64,000 nt of DNA from Verrucomicrobiota bacterium (GTDB taxonomy: Bacteria > Verrucomicrobiota > Verrucomicrobiia > Verrucomicrobiales > Verrucomicrobiaceae). Below the pieces are notes generated by a model, which was given only the letters and a program-made list of their open reading frames with translations, had not been told where the DNA came from and searched no databases. The first letter of the stretch is position 1, and each line of letters starts with the position of its first letter. The stretch is from contig JANYCZ010000064.1 of the NCBI GenBank assembly GCA_025360015.1, forward strand, positions 62,001 to 126,000, given 5' to 3'. Of the stretch, positions 17,568-29,100 are shown piece after piece. The translations under genes were made by a program, and so were the position numbers.

Positions 17568-19172
17568 TTATTCATTCCCTTCCTTGCCCTTCTTCCCCTT
17601 GCCTTTGGTGGCAGGCTTCGGCCCTGCCTCCGAGACGTATTTCTTCTCCAGTTTTTCCCAGCGTTCGGCCATCGCTTTCACGCGTTCCGGTTCCTTCGCT
17701 GCCAGGTTGTTCGACTCCGCGCGATCCCCACTCAGCTCATAAAGCTCCCAGGCATCGTGGTTGTCAGTGGCGCTGACGATCTTCCAGTCGCCTTCGCGCA
17801 GTGCACGATTGCCGGAGTGGTTCCAAAACAAGAAGTCGCGGTTGATCGTCGCATCCTTGGCAAACGCAGGCACCAGACTGCGGCCCGGAAACGGCGGGGC
17901 GTTCTCCGGCATCGCGGGCTGTGTATCGCCAGCCAGCGCGAGCAGTGTCGGCACCACATCGATGACATGACCCGGCGTGTGACGCAGTTCGCCCTGCGCG
18001 CTGATTCCCTGCGGCCAGTGGGCGATGAGCGGTGTGCTGATGCCGCCCTCATGCACCCAGATTTTGTGACGGCGGAAGGGCGTGTTTGACACCGTGGAAC
18101 CACCCGGCCCGAGGCAGAGATAGGACGCCGCTGATCCCATCGGCACCGTCTTGTCATGGCCGCCACCGCGCACCATGATCTCCGCGCTCGCGCCGTTGTC
18201 GGAGAGAAAGAGGATGAGCGTGTCCTCGAACGCGTTCATGGCTTTCAACTGGGCGAGCACACGTCCCACCTCCTGATCCAGTCGGTCAATCATCGCCGCA
18301 TGGATCGCCTCTTTCGTGGCTTGAAACTGCTTTTGCTCCGAGGTCAGACTGTCCCACGGCACCGCATGCCGCGTTTCACCTGGGCCGAGAATTTCCAGAT
18401 CGCTCTCCTTGCCGCTCGGTGCCGTGATCTTCGGTTCAGGATCAGACAAGGTCGTCGAGATAAGTCCCATTCTCTTCTGGCGCTCGAATCGTGCCGTCCG
18501 AGTCTTCGGCCAGCCCTGAGTGTAGGTGTCCTTGTATTTCGCGATGTCCTCCGGCAGCGCCTGGATTGGGAAATGCGGTGCCGTGAAAGCCACATAGGTG
18601 AAGAACGGCGTCCCTGCATGCTGCTGCGCGTGTTCCTTGAGAAAGTCGATCGCGTACTGCGCGATGGCCGTGCTCGAATACCACGGCCCCTCAGGATCCG
18701 GCAGCGGCTTATCATCCAGTTCCTGCTTCTTCGGGTGAAAGTGACTTTCCTGCTGCGCCAAATAGTACGAGTGCGTGAATCCGCCATCCGCCACCACACG
18801 CGGCGCATTGCCCACATGCCACTTGCCCGAATGGTAACTGCGATACCCGAGCGGCGCGAGGCGCTGCGGCAGCGTACGCACCCAGGCCGGGAATTTGCCA
18901 TACTGCGGGTCCATGCCGATCTGCTGCGCATAGTGCCCGGTCATGAGCACACTGCGCGTGGGCCAGCACCGCGCCGTATTGTAAAACTGCGTGAACCGCA
19001 GCCCGCCCGCCGCCAGCTTGTCCAGATTCGGCGTCGCAATCTCACTGCCATAGCAGCCGAGATCCGAGTAACCTAGATCATCCGCGAGGATGATGACGAA
19101 ATTGGGTTTCGATGGTGCAGCGTGCAAAGCAGCACCGACGAGCAGCAGGAAGAGAACAGGCAGGCGGATCAT
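17568..19172 (-). CDS. Secreted arylsulfatase-type sulfatase
   Basis: A 534-residue protein starting at the ATG at 19172, which gives the signal peptide MIRLPVLFLLLVGAALHA; a TTG four codons upstream is a less likely start. Sulfatase motifs: FVIILADDLGYSDLGCYG, formylglycine Cys in CWPTR (Cys69 from this start), SGKWHVGNAP and ILFLSDNGAS. The C-terminus is Lys/Gly-rich. It should cleave sulfate esters outside the cytoplasm; substrate unknown. It converges with the CapK-like pseudogene, 15 bp away. Confidence 0.92.
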   Translation of the reverse strand: MIRLPVLFLLLVGAALHAAPSKPNFVIILADDLGYSDLGCYGSEIATPNLDKLAAGGLRFTQFYNTARCWPTRSVLMTGHYAQQIGMDPQYGKFPAWVRTLPQRLAPLGYRSYHSGKWHVGNAPRVVADGGFTHSYYLAQQESHFHPKKQELDDKPLPDPEGPWYSSTAIAQYAIDFLKEHAQQHAGTPFFTYVAFTAPHFPIQALPEDIAKYKDTYTQGWPKTRTARFERQKRMGLISTTLSDPEPKITAPSGKESDLEILGPGETRHAVPWDSLTSEQKQFQATKEAIHAAMIDRLDQEVGRVLAQLKAMNAFEDTLILFLSDNGASAEIMVRGGGHDKTVPMGSAASYLCLGPGGSTVSNTPFRRHKIWVHEGGISTPLIAHWPQGISAQGELRHTPGHVIDVVPTLLALAGDTQPAMPENAPPFPGRSLVPAFAKDATINRDFLFWNHSGNRALREGDWKIVSATDNHDAWELYELSGDRAESNNLAAKEPERVKAMAERWEKLEKKYVSEAGPKPATKGKGKKGKEGNE

Positions 19173-19276
19173 GGAACTATCCAAACGATGAGCATGCTCG
19201 CTTCCTACCTCAAATTCCGCTGATCAAATAGGGCCCTTCGCAGGCAGGACTGCCCAAGCCACCCAACGCCCCAGGC

Positions 19277-19305
19277 GCGCGGACTTCCAGCCCGCAGCAC
19301 TCCGC
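19277..19305. repeat. REP-like element with GCGGACT-type hairpin, copy A
   Basis: This 29-bp stretch matches the stretch at 49321-49349 in 28 of 29 positions. Its core GCGGACTTCCAGCCCGC is a hairpin (one mismatch here, perfect in copy B). It lies in the gap between the sulfatase gene and gyrA. A dispersed intergenic repeat is likely. Confidence 0.6.
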
Positions 19306-19411
19306 GAGCACCCATTCCTCCGCACTTCCCTGGCGAGAATGCCGCGCCCTCCAGCACTCCGCGAAAAAGAGAGGCGCAGATTGCGCTGCGCATCCCATCT
19401 CAAAATCCGGT

Positions 19412-22111
19412 TTATTCTGCCGCAGGCGTATCAGGCGTGTCTTCCGCAGGCGCTTCCTGAGTGGGTTCCGCCACGTCAGTCTCCACGGCGGCAGCTTCCG
19501 CCACGACCTCATCCGCGACCACGGTGGCCACATCCTGGATGGTTTCACCTTCCTTGAGGCCCATGAGTTTCACGCCCTGAGCATTGCGGCCGGTTTCGCG
19601 GATGTCGCAGATGCGGATGCGCACACTCTGGCCCTTGGTCGTCATGAGCATGAGTTCATCTTTGTCATGCACCGCCTTGGCAGCGACGACCTTGCCGGTC
19701 TTCTCCGTGACGTTCATCGTGGTGACACCTTTGCCGCCACGATTGGCGAGGAGGCGGTACTCGTCAAAAGCCGTGCGCTTGCCGAGGCCGTTCTCGGAGA
19801 CAACTAACACCATGGTGTCGGGTTCGTTGGTCAGACAGCTCACGAGGAAGTCGCCGTCATCGAGCGTGATTCCGCGCACGCCAGCCGTGTTGCGGCCGAT
19901 AGGGCGCAGGGTTGGCGAGGAAGGATCGCCCGTCTCATGGAAGCGGGCAAACATGCCTTCGTGTGTGACGAGGCAGATTTCTTTGTTGCCGTCGGTGAGC
20001 ACCACATCCACGAGGTCGTTGCCTTCCTCAAGGTTGATGGCCGCAAGGCCATCTTTGCGGTAGTTTTTGAATTCTTCGAGCGCGGTCTTTTTCACCGTGC
20101 CGTCCTTCGTGGCAAAGACGACGTACTTGTCGGCCGCCCACATGGCCTCATCTTCGGGGCCTTGGGCCACAAGAGTAAGCACTGCTGCGATTTTTTCCGC
20201 CGGAAAGCTCACGGAGTATTCTTTCCCATCTTTCGTCCGCGTCACGGTGTGGGCGGGCTTCAGATTGAGCATGTTTTTGATGCTGCGGCCTTTGCCGGTG
20301 CGTGCGGCCTCAGGAAGCTGATATACACGCTCCACATACATGCGGCCTGTATTGGTGAAGAAGAGCAGGAAGTCGTGCAGATGCGCGCTGAAGAGATGCT
20401 CGACGAAGTCGGTGGCTTCTTCCTCGCCCTGCGCCTCGCGGGTCTCCATGCCTTTCAAGCCTTTGCCACCACGGTTCTGCACGCGGTACTCGGCAGTCGA
20501 GGTGCGCTTGATGCTGCCCATGTGCGTCATGGTGACCACGGTCGGGTCGTTCGGGATGAGGTCGATGTTTTCGATCTCGCCCTCGGCGGCTTCGATGCGC
20601 GTCAAACGCGGTGTGGCGTGCTTGAGGCGGATGGCCTGCAGTTCGTCCTTGATGATCTGGAGCACGCGGGATTCACGGGCCAGGATGTCCATGAAGTCAC
20701 GGATGCTGACGAGCACCTCATCGTAGTCGGCTTTGATCTTGTCGCGCTCAAGTCCGACGAGCTGGTAGAGGCGAAGCTCCAGGATGTCCTCGACCTGCTT
20801 GTCGGTGAAGATGTAATTGTCTCCCACGATGCTCGCCTGGCCGCGGATCATGATGCCGAGCTGTTCGGCGGTGGTGATGGAGAAGTTGTAAGCCTTGAGG
20901 CGCTCACGGGCCTCATCACGGTTTTTGCTGTCGCGGATGATCTTGATGAAGTCATCCAAGTGGCCGAGCGCAAGGAGCTGGGCTTCGAGTTTTTCAGCTT
21001 TGAACTCGGCTTGCTTCAGCAGGAAACGCGTGCGGCGGATGATGACCTCACGGCGATGCTCGATGTAGCATGCAATCGCATCCTTCATGCTCAAAACGCG
21101 CGGCTTGCCACCGTCGATGGCCAGCATGTGGATTGAGAAACTCGACTCCAGCGCCGTGTGCTTGTAGAGATTGTTCAGGACGATCTGACCACGCGCATCG
21201 CGCTTGAGATCAATGACGACGCGGGTGTTTTCGTCAGACTCATCACGCACGCCGCTGATTTCGGCGATGACCTTTTCGTTCGCGAGTTCGGCGATGCGTT
21301 TCACCAGCTCAGCGCGGTTCACGTTGAACGGAATCTCGGTGATGATGATCTGCTCGCGGTTGCCGTTTTCGATGATCTCCGCCTGACCACGAGTGCGCAC
21401 ACTGCCGTGTCCGGTCTCAATGTATTCGCGGATGCCATTGGTGCCGAGGATGACGCAGCCTGTCGGGAAATCGGGACCTTTGATGTACGCCTGAATCTCA
21501 GTGCTGGTGATCTGAGGATTGTCGATCTGGGCGCACACTGCATCCACGACTTCACCGAGATTGTGCGGTGGCATGTTGGTGGCCATGCCCACGGCAATGC
21601 CGGTGCCGCCATTGACGATGAGATTGGGGAACGCCGCCGGAAACACGCTCGGCTCGGTGAGACGTTCATCGTAGTTCGGCACGAAATCGACGGTCTCCTT
21701 CTCCATGTCCGACATCAAGGTGCCGCCCAGGTGCGTCATACGGGCTTCCGTATAACGCATCGCTGCCGGAGGGTCCCCTTCCACGGAACCGAAGTTCCCC
21801 TGCGGATCGATCAACGGCTCACGAATGGCCCAGGGCTGCCCCATGTGAACCAGAGTCGGATAGATGACCGCCTCACCGTGCGGATGGTAGTTACCGGAGG
21901 TGTCACCGCAGATCTTCGCACACTTCATGTGCTTCTTCGGCGGATAGAGCGAGAGTTCATGCATCGCATAAAGAATGCGGCGCTGGGAGGGCTTCAGACC
22001 ATCACGGACATCCGGCAGCGCACGGGCGATGATGACGGACATCGAATAGTCGAGGAAGGAGTTCTTCACTTCTTCAGCGACAGAGATGGGGCGGATGTTG
22101 GGGTCTTGCAT
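19412..22111 (-). CDS. gyrA: DNA gyrase subunit A
   Basis: An 899-residue type II topoisomerase subunit, partner of GyrB encoded upstream on the same strand. Breakage-reunion features are [21 protein letters not shown] and catalytic Y120 in AAMRYTEAR. The C-terminal beta-pinwheel has a GyrA-box-like QNRGGKG where the usual form is QRRGGKG. The region matching E. coli residues 81-87 reads GEAVIYP, so the residues at positions Ser83 and Asp87 are Ala and Pro. An acidic, Ala/Glu-rich tail of about 35 residues ends the protein. Two unrelated small genes separate it from gyrB. Confidence 0.95.
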   Translation of the reverse strand: MQDPNIRPISVAEEVKNSFLDYSMSVIIARALPDVRDGLKPSQRRILYAMHELSLYPPKKHMKCAKICGDTSGNYHPHGEAVIYPTLVHMGQPWAIREPLIDPQGNFGSVEGDPPAAMRYTEARMTHLGGTLMSDMEKETVDFVPNYDERLTEPSVFPAAFPNLIVNGGTGIAVGMATNMPPHNLGEVVDAVCAQIDNPQITSTEIQAYIKGPDFPTGCVILGTNGIREYIETGHGSVRTRGQAEIIENGNREQIIITEIPFNVNRAELVKRIAELANEKVIAEISGVRDESDENTRVVIDLKRDARGQIVLNNLYKHTALESSFSIHMLAIDGGKPRVLSMKDAIACYIEHRREVIIRRTRFLLKQAEFKAEKLEAQLLALGHLDDFIKIIRDSKNRDEARERLKAYNFSITTAEQLGIMIRGQASIVGDNYIFTDKQVEDILELRLYQLVGLERDKIKADYDEVLVSIRDFMDILARESRVLQIIKDELQAIRLKHATPRLTRIEAAEGEIENIDLIPNDPTVVTMTHMGSIKRTSTAEYRVQNRGGKGLKGMETREAQGEEEATDFVEHLFSAHLHDFLLFFTNTGRMYVERVYQLPEAARTGKGRSIKNMLNLKPAHTVTRTKDGKEYSVSFPAEKIAAVLTLVAQGPEDEAMWAADKYVVFATKDGTVKKTALEEFKNYRKDGLAAINLEEGNDLVDVVLTDGNKEICLVTHEGMFARFHETGDPSSPTLRPIGRNTAGVRGITLDDGDFLVSCLTNEPDTMVLVVSENGLGKRTAFDEYRLLANRGGKGVTTMNVTEKTGKVVAAKAVHDKDELMLMTTKGQSVRIRICDIRETGRNAQGVKLMGLKEGETIQDVATVVADEVVAEAAAVETDVAEPTQEAPAEDTPDTPAAE

Positions 22112-22160
22112 GAGATTGGGAAAAGTCGGAATGAGCGCGAAGTGCGAGGCGTGGTGAGGA

Positions 22161-22718
22161 CTAGCTGGCAGCCAGACGGAGACGTTCGAGAATCATCTCG
22201 CGAGTATGGCGATCTGGCGCGAGAGTCTGGATGAATTCCAGTACTTCAACGTACTCGTAGGCTTTGCAATTAAAGCCTAGACGCATAAATTCAATGTCTT
22301 TGGGGCGACCAACCTCGAGCTTGTTATAAGCCAGATCGAGCGGATGGAGGACATAAACCTCGATATCATCCACATAAAGATGAAGAGCACGCTCCTGCCA
22401 ACCGGACGGTTGTGAAAGCAGCGTCCATTCGCCCACACGTTCAATGTAAAACCCATGCTCGACGAAAAAAGCAGACTCTACAGCGATAGTGCTGTCCAGC
22501 GCCGCCCAAGCGTCAATCTTGTCCGGATCGTAAGGGGCAAATAAATCAATGTCAGCGGTGCGCCGCAAGTCGTCAGCGCACTCGGGCAGTGTCACAGCCA
22601 GGGAGCCACGCCCCACCACAATGAACTGCTTTTCGCCATAGACTTCAGCAGCTTTGCGTATCGCGATCTCGAAAGAGGCGAGCGTCAAAGCTTTGGCGTT
22701 GGCAATGTCTTGTCCCAT
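22161..22718 (-). CDS. Nucleotidyltransferase-like protein (DUF6036/AbiEii-like)
   Basis: A 185-residue protein with a minimal nucleotidyltransferase-like core: FIVVGRGSLAVTLPEC followed by RRTADIDLFAPYD, which supplies the G-S and D-x-D elements. Later LHLYVDDIEVYVLHPLDLAYNKL fits the DUF6036 family. Such proteins occur as toxins or as parts of abortive-infection-like modules, but many are uncharacterised. It lies 6 bp after a 126-residue helical protein and 49 bp before gyrA. Base composition is visibly less GC-rich than gyrA and gyrB. Confidence 0.72.
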   Translation of the reverse strand: MGQDIANAKALTLASFEIAIRKAAEVYGEKQFIVVGRGSLAVTLPECADDLRRTADIDLFAPYDPDKIDAWAALDSTIAVESAFFVEHGFYIERVGEWTLLSQPSGWQERALHLYVDDIEVYVLHPLDLAYNKLEVGRPKDIEFMRLGFNCKAYEYVEVLEFIQTLAPDRHTREMILERLRLAAS

Positions 22719-22724
22719 GGAAAA

Positions 22725-23105
22725 TCAGGCACGCAGAGGACTGGCTAACTGGGGCCGCGCAAAAGGAGAAGTCTCGCGCAGGTGGCGTGTCTGCTCGGAG
22801 TCGGAGCGGAGAATATCCGCGATCTCGATATTCGAACACTGCTCCAAAAGAGCGTGCCATTCACGCAGGGCCCAATGCAAGGACGAGTGCTCCGGGCTGC
22901 TCAGAAAGCGGTTCACATAACCCTTTGCCTGATCCAGCGACTCGGGGTGGGCTGAAATGTAATCAGCGAGTTCCATGAACCGCTTTTTCTCACGTTGCTC
23001 AACGATAAGCGCATGACGCTGTTTTTCGGCACGGATCGCGGACATCATTTCAGGCGTCGCATTATGCGGCGCCCCAAGGCTCAGGATGGAGGCTGGCAGT
23101 GGCAT
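22725..23105 (-). CDS. Hypothetical 126-residue protein paired with the nucleotidyltransferase-like gene
   Basis: No family recognised. The protein is predicted mostly helical, with a charged middle section (IRAEKQRHALIVEQREKKRF) and a motif HWALREWHALLEQC. No signal peptide or membrane segment is seen. It starts 6 bp after gyrB ends and stops 6 bp before the nucleotidyltransferase-like gene, so all three are almost certainly on one transcript with gyrA. By position it could be the antitoxin or regulatory partner of the downstream protein; this is inference only. Confidence 0.65.
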   Translation of the reverse strand: MPLPASILSLGAPHNATPEMMSAIRAEKQRHALIVEQREKKRFMELADYISAHPESLDQAKGYVNRFLSSPEHSSLHWALREWHALLEQCSNIEIADILRSDSEQTRHLRETSPFARPQLASPLRA

Positions 23106-23111
23106 CTGAAA

Positions 23112-26179
<3,068 letters not shown>

Positions 26180-29100
26180 ATGGCATCAATTCCCCCCAAC
26201 GAGTCCTCCCCGACAATGAAATCCACGCGCCGTCTCTTTATTTTCAATTCACCCACGGTGGCCCTCGCTACAGATTCAAATCCCTCCGAGCCCGCCTCCA
26301 GCAGGATTAGTCAGAGTATATCGCTGTTTTCCAGCTTGTTGCTCTCAATTCTCCTAGGAACGGCCGCCCTCACTGCATCCGCAGGCACGAGCGACACTTT
26401 TAAGGGTTCAAACACGGACCTGACTTCAGCTTCCGGGTACAATACAGGCAGCCTGCCGGGCAGCACCACGGACGTAAAGCTGACCACTTCAGGGACGGCA
26501 CTCACGGACGCCAACGTGGCATTGACCATGGAATCCCTCACTGCGGCTCCTGCCAGCAATACGACGCTCACCATCAGCGGGACCAACGGGCAGATCACCC
26601 TTGGCAACAGCGTCGGCTTCACCAACTCCAACAACAGCACGTTGAATGATTTGATCGCGCTAACGGGCACCAAGAGCCTGACCATCACCGGCAATGGCGG
26701 CACCAAAGGACTCGTCCTCGCCTCAAGTGGCAACTTCAACAATGCCAGCACCGCAAGTACCGGGCTGAGCATCGCCAGCAACATTTCGCAGGTCATCAGC
26801 GGCACATCCCTGACCATGACAGGCGTCGGCACCACCAGTCTGACGGGCACCAACACCTTCTCCGGCGGCTTGATGATCCTCGCAGGTGAAACCGATGTCA
26901 CAGGTGACTCCAGCCTGGGCGCTGCGGGCGGCAGCGTAACGATTAACGGCGGCCGTCTTGGCTTCGCCACCAACAGCATGACCATCGATGCGACCCGCAA
27001 TATTCTGCTTGGTTCCAATCCGACGGGAAGCAATACCAGCAGCACGCTGAGCGTCAAAGGCTCCATCACGGTGGCTTACAACGGTGCATTCCAAAACCTC
27101 AATGGCAGCACCACAGGCGACTTGGTAAAGCAGGGTGGCGGCACGCTGCAACTCGGTGGTGTGAACACCTATTCAGGCAGCACCTTTTTAAACAATGGCA
27201 TCACCCAGCTCACCACTGGCAATGACCGCCTGCCCACCAGCACCGTGGTCAACATGGGCCAGGCAGCGAGCGCCAACCTCGCCACGCTCGATCTCAACGG
27301 TAACAACCAGACGATTGCAGGACTGGTCTCCACAGCAGGCACCAATGCCACAGCGACCACCAACGTCGTCACTTCCACCACGGCCGCGACACTCACGGTC
27401 AACACAAGTGGCAGCAACAGTTACACCTACAGTGCGGGCACACAGGCGGCTTCCGGTGTGATCAGCGGCGCGGTTTCGCTCGTGAAAACCGGCACCGGCA
27501 CCCAGACACTTGGCGGTGCCAGCAGCTATACCGGCACGACACAGGTCAATGGCGGCACGCTCAACGTGGCCGGTTCCATCACCGGCACGGGTGCCATGAC
27601 CTTGAGCAACTCCGGCAGCACCCTTGCCACGGGCAGCGCGACAACCATCGGCGGTAGCATCACGGCGAACAGCGGCACCGCAATCACCGTCGGTGGCGCA
27701 GGCACCGTCGGCACACTCACCTCCGGCGCGCTCACCGTTAATAACGGCGCGGCATTGAATTTCGACATTCTCAACAATTCGAACTACGACAAGATCAACA
27801 CCACCGGCGTGCTCACGCTTGGCAGCGGGACGGAGACTGTCAACGTGGCCGGCTCCGGTTTCACCGCAGGGAACTCCTTCACGCTTGTGTCCGGCTATTC
27901 ATCCGTTACGGGCGGCGCCTTCACGCTCGGTTCCACTCCGGCGGGATTCAACTACAGTCTGTCCACAGGCGGGTCCTCCACCGTGCTCAGCGTTTCCGCG
28001 CTTGGCGGCAGCGGCAATGTGACATGGAGCACCACAGGCCTATCACCCACGTCAGGTACTGACGGCGCAGGCACCTGGACCAATGGCAGCACCAACTTCT
28101 ACAACACCGGCACTTCGGCGCAGACGACTTGGGACAACACGGCGAGTTACAATCTGACTGTGGGCAGCAGTGGCACCGGCGGCACCATCACACTCGGCGG
28201 CAATGTCACCGTCGGCGGCGCGCTCACGCTGGCACCGGTGAGTTCCCCATACACGCTCGGAACCGCAGGCGGCACAAACACGCTGACGCTTGCCGGCGGC
28301 ATCACCGCCAACAATTCGGCCACGATCAATGCGCCGACGGTCCTTTCAAACTCGCAGGCTTGGAACGTCACGACCGGAACGCTAACAGCGAGCGGTGCGA
28401 TCAGCGAAACCGGCGGCGCACGCCAGCTCAGCAAATCTGGCTCAGGCACTCTTGTGCTCGCCAGCGCAAGCAATAGCTACAGCGGCGGAACCATCCTCGG
28501 CGGCGGCATCGTGCGGGTCAGTTCGGACGCCAACCTTGGCAACGCTGCGGGAGGGCTCACCTTCGCCGGCGGCACGCTGCAGACGAGCGCAGGCATCACT
28601 TCTGCGCGCGGTGTCAACCTCAGCAGCGGCGGTGGCGTCTTTGACTCGAATGGTTCTGACTCCACGCTGAGCGGACAGATCTCCGGCACCGGCGCTTTGT
28701 CCAAGAACGGCTCAGGCACACTCACAATCAGCAACACCGGCAACAACTACAGCGGTGGTACGACAGTCAACGGCGGCGCTCTCTCCATCGCCAGCGGCAG
28801 CTCCGCCGGGACGAGCGCCAGTGCCATGACCGTCAACAGCGGTGCGACGCTCACGGGCTCGGGCACCGTCAACGGCACTACATCCGTCAACAGCGGCACG
28901 ATCAACGGCACCGGACTCAAACTCACCGGCGCAGTGACATTCAACGGTGCCGGCAATAACGTGAACGGCACAGTGACCTCTGCTAACGGCACCGTTTTGA
29001 CGGCCGGCTCCACAGCGGCGGTGAACGGCACGCTCACGGGCACGGGCTCTGCTGTCACCTTCACGACCACTGGCAACAACGCGACACTGACCAACCTCGG

